A stretch of DNA of 64,000 bases from Williamsia serinedens (GTDB lineage Bacteria > Actinomycetota > Actinomycetes > Mycobacteriales > Mycobacteriaceae): NCBI RefSeq assembly GCF_024171725.1, contig NZ_JAMTCG010000001.1, positions 1 through 64,000 on the forward strand, in the 5' to 3' direction. This document shows positions 28,953 to 36,193 of the stretch, one piece after another. Position numbers and translations under genes: made by a program. Below the pieces are notes generated by a model. The model did no database searches and was not told the DNA's origin. It worked only from the letters and a program-made list of their open reading frames with translations. Position 1 is the first letter of the stretch; every line of letters starts with the position of its first letter.

Positions 28953-29989
28953 GAGGCACCCACCATCTCGTCGGCGCCGCGCGGACCGGTGGCGGTCTCG
29001 TCGGCGTCCGGGAGCTGCAACTCCGCCGGCACCGGGATGTCGTAGAGCTTCGCGGCGTTCAGACCGAGGATCTTCTTCTTCTGTTCGGTCGTGATCGCCG
29101 GGTATTCGCTCAGCTCGTCGGGGATCTGGAAGTCGACGAACGTCTCCACCAGCCACCTCGGCGTCCACAACGCGTAATCGGACGAGAAGAAGATCCGGTC
29201 CTCGCCGAGCCAGTACAGGAGCTCGCCCATGATCTGCGCGAAGTACTTCGGGCGGGTGTGCATGAACGGGATGGCCACGGCCAGACCGGCGTAGACGTTC
29301 GGCTCCTGGGTGGCGATCCAGCAGAAGTCCTCGAGCCGGGGGAGACCGCAGTGCTCCACCACGAAGTTCAGGTCGGTGAAGTCCGAGGCGACGTGGTCGA
29401 CGTCGGCGACGTCGAACGCATCCCGGTCGAGCGGGCGGATGGTGGGTCCCTTGTGCACGTGGATGTTGCGGATGCCGAGCTCCCGGCACTCCTGGAAGTA
29501 GCGGTAGGCCCACGGGTCGTCGAGTTTGTACCCGCGGGATTCGCCGTGCCACTCGGCGGTGTACAGCTTCACGCCCTTCAGCTGGTACTTCTCCGCGTCG
29601 CGCCGCAGCTGATCGAGGCCGGCCTCGCCGTTGCGCGGGTCGAAGTGGTGGTTGTAGGTCAGCTTGTCCGGGTGGGCGGCGGCGAGCTGCGACGCCTCCT
29701 CGGTCTGTCCGAATCCGCGGTGGTAGAACTCGCCGAGGTGGGCGGGCTGGAAGATCGCGTGGTCGACGTGACCGACCTCGAAGATGTCGTGCATCAGCCG
29801 CTCGCCGCCCTGGTAGAGGTACTCCTCGTAGCCCCACAGCTCCGACTCCGGCGACAGGTTGCGGTGGTAGTCGTAGAAGCAGTCGATGAACTGCTTGCCG
29901 TGGATGTTGCGCTGGTTCTCGGCGCGAGCATCCCAGAGCGCGATGTGCGCGTCGACGACGAAGTAGTCGGCGTCCGGTGTGTGATACAT
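28949..29989 (-). CDS. Amidohydrolase-2 family protein (mim/prm-locus type)
   Basis: A 346-residue TIM-barrel amidohydrolase. It starts DADYFVVDAHIALWDA, where the first metal motif DxHxH has only one His (H-I-A). Further metal positions are visible in NHHFDPRNG, IRNIHVHKGP, VVEHCGLPR and FFSSDYALWTP. The length and the segment HGKQFIDCFYDYHRNLSPE match the amidohydrolase always found next to short-chain alkane monooxygenases of the mim/prm type, whose exact role is unproven. ATG 29989 has GGGAGG at 6-7 nt. It is the first gene of a four-gene operon. Confidence 0.85.
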   Translation of the reverse strand: MYHTPDADYFVVDAHIALWDARAENQRNIHGKQFIDCFYDYHRNLSPESELWGYEEYLYQGGERLMHDIFEVGHVDHAIFQPAHLGEFYHRGFGQTEEASQLAAAHPDKLTYNHHFDPRNGEAGLDQLRRDAEKYQLKGVKLYTAEWHGESRGYKLDDPWAYRYFQECRELGIRNIHVHKGPTIRPLDRDAFDVADVDHVASDFTDLNFVVEHCGLPRLEDFCWIATQEPNVYAGLAVAIPFMHTRPKYFAQIMGELLYWLGEDRIFFSSDYALWTPRWLVETFVDFQIPDELSEYPAITTEQKKKILGLNAAKLYDIPVPAELQLPDADETATGPRGADEMVGAS

Positions 29990-30074
29990 GTCGACCTCCC
30001 TGGTGCATGTGATGAGTGCCACACGTCTGAGAGCGACCGTAGGGAGCGTCGGACCCGTGATCGAGGGGGCGACC

Positions 30075-30089
30075 GTCTCAGTTTGAGAC
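30075..30089. promoter_or_regulatory. Inverted repeat GTCTCA-GTT-TGAGAC, candidate activator site
   Basis: A perfect 6-bp inverted repeat with a 3-base spacer in the 194-base gap between the divergent amidohydrolase operon and the activator gene. It lies about 85 bases upstream of the amidohydrolase ATG, a typical position for an activator. Binding by the adjacent AcoR-like protein is inference. Confidence 0.45.
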
Positions 30090-30156
30090 ACCCTCTGACC
30101 TGCCGAGTCCGTCCGGATCCGGCATCAGGCACCCGTGCGGCGGCCGCGTGGACGGG

Positions 30157-30162
30157 TAACGT
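30157..30162 (+). promoter_or_regulatory. Candidate -10 (TAACGT) of the AcoR/MimR-like gene
   Basis: TAACGT predicts a start near 30169, leaving a leader of about 15 nt with GGGAGG before the ATG. Confidence 0.4.
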
Positions 30163-30183
30163 GGGTCACATCCGGGAGGGGTG

Positions 30184-31656
30184 ATGGACGTGGCTCGACC
30201 GCCGGGATCTCGGCGCGACCTCGCGCGGCTCGGCGCGCCGTCCGGCGGGCGCCGTCTGCTCGCCTCGTGGCAGCGGTCGGCGGAGTACGGGGTCGCCGAC
30301 GACGCGGTCACGCCCGCGTTCACCGGTACACACGACCTGGACTCGCTGTTCTGCGCATGCGGCACAGAGGTGCTCACCGACCTCTCGCACACGCTGTCGG
30401 GCGAGCCCGTCGGACTGATGCTGACCGACCCCGACGGTGTCGTCCTGCACCGGGCGAGCGGGGACACGTCTCTGCTCGGCGCACTCGACGACGTGCGCCT
30501 CGCGCCGGGGTTCGCCTACTCCGAACGCGAGGTCGGCACCAACGGACTGGGGCTGGCGCTCGCCGATCGTGCGCCGACCCTGGTGCGCGCGGAGGAGCAC
30601 TACGCGCAGAACCTCAGCAGCTTCACCTGCGCCGCGGTCCCGGTGATCGACCCGGCGTCCGGGCGGGTGGAGGGTTGCGTCAACCTGACGACCTGGTCGC
30701 GGTCGTCGCCGGATCTGCTGCTGGCCCTGGCCCGGTCCGCGGCCGGGACCACCGCGGCCCTGATGGGCGCCCGGTCGACGGGCCGGCGGGCGCGGCGCAC
30801 CCCGCGGGGGACGGTCATGCGCATCGACCTGCCGTGCCTCGAGCCCGGGGCGGGCACGCTGCGCGGGTTGTCGCCGCAGTGGTGCGCGGTGGTCGATCAC
30901 GTCGAGCGCGGGCTGCGGGCCGGCCACGTCGTCGCCACGGTGGGTGAACGCGGGTCCGGTCGCGCCACCGCGCTGGCCCAGGCCGCGCGGCGCGTCCGCC
31001 CGCGAGACCGCATCCTGTCCGCTGCCCCGCCGGCGACCGGCGACGTCGTCACCTGGCTCGACCTGTGGCTGCCGGAGGTGGGCAAGGACCACACCGCGGT
31101 GATCGTCCGTGACGTCGACAGGCTGCCGGACTGGGTGGCGGTCCGGCTCGGCGACGTGCTGCGTCGCCGACCGGCGGGTGAGGTACCGGTGGTTCTCACC
31201 GCCGACCGCCTCGAAGACGTGCCGATGGCGTTGAGGTCGGCGATCGACGTCATCGTCGACGTTCCGCCGTTGCGGGACCGGCCCGACGACATCGTCCCGC
31301 TCGCAGCACATCTCGCGGAGTCGGCGCGGGGACGGCCGGTGCCCGTCCTGCCGGCCGCACAACGCGCACTGCAGTCCTACGACTGGCCCGGCAACGTCAC
31401 CGAACTCGCCGACGTGGTCCGTGCGGCCGCGCTGCGGGGGGACCGTGTCGACGTGGGTTCCCTGCCGTCCGACGTCCTCGCCGGCGGCGGTCGACGCCTG
31501 TCCCGCATCGAGGCATTCGAGCGCGGCGAGATAGTGCGGGTCCTCGCGTCGGGGCCGCCCAGCATGGGCGACGCCGCGCGGACGCTGGGGATGAGCCGGG
31601 CGACCCTCTACCGCAAGATCTCCCACTACGGCATCACGACCGAGGTGGGTGCCTGA
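30184..31656 (+). CDS. AcoR/MimR-like GAF-AAA-Fis transcriptional activator
   Basis: A 490-residue regulator. Residues about 60-200 form a GAF-like sensor with GFAYSEREVGTNGLGLAL and ADRAPTLVRAEEHYAQNLSSFTCAAVPVIDP, hallmarks of AcoR-type proteins. Residues 230-400 are an AAA+ region with a degenerate Walker A (VGERGSGRATAL at 254-261, no Lys) and no GAFTGA loop, as expected in sigma54-lacking Actinobacteria. The C-terminus is a Fis-type helix-turn-helix (MGDAARTLGMSRATLYRKISHYGI). Divergent from the amidohydrolase operon, it resembles MimR of mycobacterial propane-monooxygenase loci and probably activates that operon. A GTG 3 bases upstream is an alternative start. Confidence 0.9.
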   Translation: MDVARPPGSRRDLARLGAPSGGRRLLASWQRSAEYGVADDAVTPAFTGTHDLDSLFCACGTEVLTDLSHTLSGEPVGLMLTDPDGVVLHRASGDTSLLGALDDVRLAPGFAYSEREVGTNGLGLALADRAPTLVRAEEHYAQNLSSFTCAAVPVIDPASGRVEGCVNLTTWSRSSPDLLLALARSAAGTTAALMGARSTGRRARRTPRGTVMRIDLPCLEPGAGTLRGLSPQWCAVVDHVERGLRAGHVVATVGERGSGRATALAQAARRVRPRDRILSAAPPATGDVVTWLDLWLPEVGKDHTAVIVRDVDRLPDWVAVRLGDVLRRRPAGEVPVVLTADRLEDVPMALRSAIDVIVDVPPLRDRPDDIVPLAAHLAESARGRPVPVLPAAQRALQSYDWPGNVTELADVVRAAALRGDRVDVGSLPSDVLAGGGRRLSRIEAFERGEIVRVLASGPPSMGDAARTLGMSRATLYRKISHYGITTEVGA

Positions 31657-31679
31657 CCAGGGTCATGGCACCCACCTCG
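31641..31679. terminator. Bidirectional terminator between the activator and fadD
   Basis: A perfect 13-bp stem (CGAGGTGGGTGCC, 31641-31653, with 31667-31679) overlaps the stop codon of the activator gene and lies before the convergent acyl-CoA synthetase stop at 31721. No T-tract is seen on the plus side. Confidence 0.55.
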
Positions 31680-31720
31680 TGGGGTCGTGCGTCACCGGGC
31701 GTCGTCCCGGTGGGAGGGGT

Positions 31721-33508
31721 CTACTTGGTGTAGAGCTTCTCGATCTCGGCGCCGTGCGCCTCGTGGATCACGTTGCGCTTCAGCTTCATCGTCGGCGTGA
31801 TCTCACCGGACTCGATGGTGAAATCACTGTCGAGGATGGTGAACTTCTTGATCTGCTCCGCCTTGGACACCTTCGTGTTGGCCTGCTTGACCGCCTCGTC
31901 GATCTCCGCGCGGAGATCGTCGTTCTTCGCGAGGTCGGCGATCGAGGTGTCGGCGGGCAGCGAGTGGCGTTCCAGCCAGCCCGGCGCGGCCTCGGCGTCG
32001 AGGGTGATCAACGCGGCGATGAACGGCTTGTTGTCGCCGACGACGAGGCACTGGCTCACCATCGGGTGTGCGCGGATGGAGTCCTCGAGCGGGGCGGGGG
32101 AGACGTTCTTGCCGCCGGCGGTGACGATGAGCTCCTTCTTGCGGCCGGTGATCTTGAGGTAGTCGTCCTCGAGCGTGCCGATGTCGCCGGTGCGGAACCA
32201 CTCACCGTCGAAGGTGTCCTTGGTGGCCTCCTCGTTGTGCCAGTACCCGGAGAACACCATGGGGCCCTTGAGGAGCACCTCGCCGTCGTCGGCGATCTTG
32301 ACCGCGGCGCCCGCGACGGGCCGCCCGACCGTGCCGACACGCTGGGCCTCGGGCGAGTTCACCGTGACGGCGGCGGTCGTCTCGGTGAGGCCGTAGCCCT
32401 CGTACACCGGGATGCCGATGCCGCGGAAGAAGTGGCCGAGGCGCTCACCGAGCGGGGCGCCACCGGAGATCGCGTCCTCGCACTGTCCGCCGAGGGCCGC
32501 GCGCAGCTTGGAGTAGACGAGCTTGTCGAACACGGTGTGCTTGGCCTTCAGGACGAGACCGGCGCCGCCGGCGTCCAGCGCCCGTGAGTACTCGATGGCG
32601 GTGTCGGCCGCGCGGTCGAAGATCTTGCCCTTGCCCCCGTCGTGGGCCTTCTGCTTGGCGCTGTTGTAGACCTTCTCGAACACGCGCGGCACCGACAGGA
32701 TGTAGCTGGGCTGAAACTTCTCGAAGTCGCTCAACAGGTTCGGGATGTCGTTGGTGTGGCCCAGCACCACGCCGCTCTCGATGGCGCCGACGGCCACCAT
32801 GCGGGCGAACACGTGCGCGAGCGGCAGGAACAGCAGCGTCGAGCGCCCCTCGCCCATGACGTGCCCGAGGGTCTGCCGGACGCTCTCGCACTCGCCGAGG
32901 AAATTGGCGTGGGTCAGGGCCACGCCCTTGGGGTTGCCGGTGGTTCCCGACGTGTAGATCAGGGTCGCCATGTCCGAGGCGCTCATCCCCGCGCGGCGAC
33001 GGTCGAGTTCGGCGTCGTCGACGTCGGCGCCGCGCTCGGCGAGGACACCGAGGACGTCGTCGTCGATGACGAGCGTCTCGCGCAGACCCGCGGCCTCGAC
33101 GACCGCCGAGTGCTGCTCCTTCTGCTTCGTCGACTCGACCAGCAGCATCGTGGTGCCGGAGTCGGAGAGGATGTACTTCACCTGGTCCGACGCGGACGTC
33201 TCGTAGATCGCGACGGTCGCGCCCCCCGCGCGCCAGATCGCGTAGTCCAGGACGGTCCACTCGTAGCGGGTCGAGGACAGGATCGCGACGCGGTCGCCGG
33301 CGTCGACGCCGGACGCGATCAGACCCTTCGCGGTCGCGTCGACCTGATCGGCGAACTCCTTCGCGGTGACGTCGTTCCACCGGCCGTCGACGCGCCGCCG
33401 GAACAGCCGCAGCGAGCTGCGCTCCTCGCGCAGCCGGATCGGGCGGTCGACGATCGTGGTGTCGTCGTCCACGACGATCTCGTGGGGACTGGTCGCTGCT
33501 GCGGTCAC
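31721..33508 (-). CDS. Long-chain fatty acyl-CoA synthetase (FadD15-like)
   Basis: A 595-residue AMP-forming ligase (FadD15 has 600) that activates fatty acids to acyl-CoA via acyl-AMP. The P-loop-like motif is LIYTSGTTGNPKGVAL, the A5 motif YEGYGLTETTAAV, and the A7/A8 region reads GEWFRTGDIGTLEDDYLKITGRKKELIVTAGGKNVSP. The catalytic Lys is in ITPTMKLKRNVI near the C-terminus. The frame is open far upstream; GTG 33508 is preferred for GGAGG upstream and the usual N-terminus. A TAATCT -10 lies about 70 bases upstream. It is divergent from deaD. Confidence 0.93.
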   Translation of the reverse strand: MTAAATSPHEIVVDDDTTIVDRPIRLREERSSLRLFRRRVDGRWNDVTAKEFADQVDATAKGLIASGVDAGDRVAILSSTRYEWTVLDYAIWRAGGATVAIYETSASDQVKYILSDSGTTMLLVESTKQKEQHSAVVEAAGLRETLVIDDDVLGVLAERGADVDDAELDRRRAGMSASDMATLIYTSGTTGNPKGVALTHANFLGECESVRQTLGHVMGEGRSTLLFLPLAHVFARMVAVGAIESGVVLGHTNDIPNLLSDFEKFQPSYILSVPRVFEKVYNSAKQKAHDGGKGKIFDRAADTAIEYSRALDAGGAGLVLKAKHTVFDKLVYSKLRAALGGQCEDAISGGAPLGERLGHFFRGIGIPVYEGYGLTETTAAVTVNSPEAQRVGTVGRPVAGAAVKIADDGEVLLKGPMVFSGYWHNEEATKDTFDGEWFRTGDIGTLEDDYLKITGRKKELIVTAGGKNVSPAPLEDSIRAHPMVSQCLVVGDNKPFIAALITLDAEAAPGWLERHSLPADTSIADLAKNDDLRAEIDEAVKQANTKVSKAEQIKKFTILDSDFTIESGEITPTMKLKRNVIHEAHGAEIEKLYTK

Positions 33509-33578
33509 GGGAGCCTCCGATCGTGAGTGGTCGTCCGCCCAGAAATCGGACAATCCGGTCCGGGCGACGATGTGACAC

Positions 33579-33584
33579 AGATTA
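33579..33584 (-). promoter_or_regulatory. Candidate -10 (TAATCT) of the fadD gene
   Basis: Minus-strand TAATCT, predicting a start near 33572 and a leader of about 64 nt. Confidence 0.45.
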
Positions 33585-33690
33585 CCCGCGCTCGGACACC
33601 GAGAACCGTAGCAACGGGTGATGGAACGGATCCGAGAGGGTGTGTCAGCCGGCACGCGCTCACGATGCGGGGTGGGAGGCCTCCGGCGAC

Positions 33691-33696
33691 TAGAGT
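33691..33696 (+). promoter_or_regulatory. Candidate -10 (TAGAGT) of the deaD gene
   Basis: TAGAGT with a predicted start near 33703, giving a leader of about 90 nt before the GTG at 33793. A long leader is common for cold-responsive DeaD genes. The 284 bases between the fadD and deaD starts hold these two promoters and nothing else recognisable. Confidence 0.45.
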
Positions 33697-33792
33697 GCTC
33701 CGTGCAGGTCGGACACAGCTCACCGGGGGAACAGGGCACGGTCCGACGATTCGGATCGACGGCCGGGTGGCCGGGAACAGTGGTGGTGTGGC

Positions 33793-35550
33793 GTGGACGG
33801 CAGTGTGTCCGACGGGGCGAGAACAGACGACAGGGGCGGCGACGACGCCCCAGGCGTGACCTTCGCCGACCTCGACATCGCTTTCCCCGTCCTGCGGGCG
33901 CTCGAGGACGTCGGCTACGAGAGCCCGTCGCCCATCCAGGCCGAGACCATCCCGCCTCTGATGGCCGGTCGCGACGTCGTCGGCCTCGCCCAGACGGGTA
34001 CCGGCAAGACCGCGGCGTTCGCCATCCCGGTGCTCTCCCGCATCACCGCCGAGGGCAAAGCGCCGAAGGCACTGGTGCTGGCGCCGACCCGCGAGCTCGC
34101 GCTGCAGGTGTCCGAGGCGTTCGGCAAGTACGCGGCGCACCAGCCCGACGTGCGGGTCCTGCCGATCTACGGCGGTCAGTCGTACAGCGTGCAGCTGTCC
34201 GGGCTGCGCCGCGGTGCGCAGATCGTGGTCGGCACGCCGGGCCGCATCATCGACCACCTCGACAAGGGCACCCTGGACCTCTCGCAGCTGGAGTTCCTCG
34301 TCCTCGACGAGGCCGACGAGATGTTGACGATGGGCTTCGCCGAGGACGTCGAGCGGATCCTCGCCGACACCCCGGACACCAAGCAGGTGGCCCTGTTCAG
34401 CGCGACGATGCCCAGCGGCATCCGACGGCTCGCGCAGAAGTACCTCGCGAACCCCGTCGAGATCACGGTGAAGGCCAAGACCGCGACCGCGCAGAACATC
34501 ACGCAGCGCTACCTACAGGTGTCCCACCAGCGCAAGCTCGACGCGCTCACCCGTGTGCTCGAGGTCGAGTCGTTCGACGCGATGATCGTGTTCGTCCGCA
34601 CCAAGTCCGCGACCGAGGAGCTCGCCGAGAAGCTGCGTGCCCGCGGGTTCTCGGCCGTCGCGATCAACGGTGACATCCCCCAGGCCCAGCGCGAGCGCAC
34701 GATCGCGTCGCTGAAGAGCGGGTCGATCGACATCCTCGTGGCCACCGACGTGGCCGCGCGCGGACTCGACGTCGACCGCATCAGCCACGTCGTCAACTAC
34801 GACATCCCGCACGACACCGAGTCCTACGTGCACCGCATCGGTCGCACCGGACGCGCCGGCCGGTCGGGGAACGCGCTGCTGTTCGTGTCCCCGCGGGAAC
34901 GGCACATGCTGCGGTCCATCGAGCGCGCGACGCGACAGCCCCTCACCGAGATCGGTCTGCCCAGCGTCGACGACGTCAACGCGCAGCGCGTGGCGAAGTT
35001 CGGGGAGTCGATCACCGAGAACCTCGCCTCCGACCACCTGGCGACGTTCCGCAAGCTCGTCGAGGACTACGCCCGCGACAACGACGTGGCCATGGCCGAC
35101 ATCGCCGCCGCCCTCGCGCTGGAGACGCGCGACGGCGGGTTCTTCCTCACCCCCGACCCGCCCGCGGGGGACCGTCCGCAGCGTGGCGACCGTCCCGAGC
35201 GGCCACGCCGCGAGGGTCAGCCGCGGTTCGCGACCTATCGGATCGCGGTGGGGAAGCGGGACCGCGTGACGCCCGGCGCGATCGTCGGCGCGATCGCCAA
35301 CGAGGGCGGTCTCACCCGTCAGGACTTCGGACACATCAGCATCCGCAACGAGTACAGCCTCGTCGAGCTGCCCGACGACCTGGGGCGCGAGACGCTCACC
35401 GCGTTGCGCTCGACGCGCATCAACAACAAGCCGATCAACATCGGACCCGACCAGGGGCCGCCCCGCCAGCGCTCGTCGGCGCGTGGTCACCGTGACGGGC
35501 CCGCCCGTCGAGGTGCGCCCAAGGTCGCGGGCCGCGGCGCACGGCGCTGA
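33793..35550 (+). CDS. deaD: DEAD-box RNA helicase DeaD/CsdA
   Basis: A 585-residue ATP-dependent RNA helicase involved in ribosome assembly and RNA decay at low temperature. The Q motif region precedes AQTGTGKTAAF (motif I), PTRELALQV (Ia), VLDEADEML (II, DEAD), FSATMP (III), VFVRTKS (IV), ATDVAARGLDV (V) and HRIGRTGRAG (VI). Residues about 475-555 (YRIAVGKRDRVTPGAIVGAIANEGGL) form a DbpA-type RNA-binding domain, and the last 30 residues are Arg/Gly-rich. GTG 33793 is the likely start; GTG 33805 is possible. Confidence 0.94.
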   Translation: MDGSVSDGARTDDRGGDDAPGVTFADLDIAFPVLRALEDVGYESPSPIQAETIPPLMAGRDVVGLAQTGTGKTAAFAIPVLSRITAEGKAPKALVLAPTRELALQVSEAFGKYAAHQPDVRVLPIYGGQSYSVQLSGLRRGAQIVVGTPGRIIDHLDKGTLDLSQLEFLVLDEADEMLTMGFAEDVERILADTPDTKQVALFSATMPSGIRRLAQKYLANPVEITVKAKTATAQNITQRYLQVSHQRKLDALTRVLEVESFDAMIVFVRTKSATEELAEKLRARGFSAVAINGDIPQAQRERTIASLKSGSIDILVATDVAARGLDVDRISHVVNYDIPHDTESYVHRIGRTGRAGRSGNALLFVSPRERHMLRSIERATRQPLTEIGLPSVDDVNAQRVAKFGESITENLASDHLATFRKLVEDYARDNDVAMADIAAALALETRDGGFFLTPDPPAGDRPQRGDRPERPRREGQPRFATYRIAVGKRDRVTPGAIVGAIANEGGLTRQDFGHISIRNEYSLVELPDDLGRETLTALRSTRINNKPINIGPDQGPPRQRSSARGHRDGPARRGAPKVAGRGARR

Positions 35551-35682
35551 TCGACGCGGTCCGTCCCTGGTCGGTCACGGCCGCGTAACACCGGGCACGC
35601 GTGGCACGACTCACCCACCGAAGACAGCTCGCATCCGCCGGTCGGGGCGAGGAGATCGGTACACGAGGATCGGTGAGTCCCC

Positions 35683-36018
35683 ATGGGCATGGTGGATCGC
35701 ATCTCGGCGACGGAAGCCGCCGAACACACGCAGCAGGGACAGGCGGTCGTGCTCGACACGCGTCCGCAGGTCGTCCGACACCAGGGCTCGCTGCCCGGTG
35801 CCGTCGTGGTCGAGCCGACCGAGCTCGTCGACGCCCTCGCCCCCACGTCGCCCCGCCGGATGGCCTGCATCGCCGGCCTGGACACGGAGATCGCCGTGGT
35901 GTCGGTGCGCGCCCAGGCGCGGCGGATCGCCGAGCAGATCGCGGGCCTGGGGTACACCAACGTGCGCTGGGTCGACGGCGGGTACCCGGCCTTCTGGTCC
36001 GCCCTGCACGCGCGCTGA
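35683..36018 (+). CDS. Rhodanese-like domain protein lacking the catalytic Cys
   Basis: A 111-residue single rhodanese domain: RISATEAAEHTQQGQAVVLDTRPQVVRHQGSLPGAVVVEPTEL, later VRWVDGGYPAFWSALHAR. The active-site loop that normally reads CRxGxR is AVVSVRAQARR, so the sulphur-accepting Cys is absent and sulphurtransferase activity is not expected. A binding or signalling role is possible. ATG 35683 or ATG 35689 may be the start. It lies between deaD and the large helicase gene with about 130 and 175 bases of spacer; the latter contains the helicase promoter region. Confidence 0.8.
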   Translation: MGMVDRISATEAAEHTQQGQAVVLDTRPQVVRHQGSLPGAVVVEPTELVDALAPTSPRRMACIAGLDTEIAVVSVRAQARRIAEQIAGLGYTNVRWVDGGYPAFWSALHAR

Positions 36019-36094
36019 GGGCCCCGACCGGCTGGACGTGTCCCGACACCACCGGGGTGAGCGCTCCGTGCGTTGCGTGTCCGACCAGGTCACC

Positions 36095-36155
36095 AGGTAG
36101 CGTTCTACCTACTCGGGTCGAGTGTCGACCTGAGGTTGACCTCGAGGGAGAGCGA
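36095..36155. promoter_or_regulatory. Stacked inverted repeats upstream of the helicase-nuclease gene
   Basis: AGGTAG-CGTT-CTACCT (36095-36110) is a perfect dyad and contains the -10-like TAGCGT (36098-36103). It is followed by ACTCG-GGT-CGAGT (36111-36123), a GTCGACC/GGTTGAC pair with one mismatch near 36124-36140, and CCTGAGG/CCTCGAGG. The overlap of a dyad with the -10 suggests control by a repressor, or a structured leader. No regulator gene is adjacent. Confidence 0.45.
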
Positions 36156-36193
36156 CGACCTCGACCGACGGTGGTGCGGGCGAAGAGGACCTG

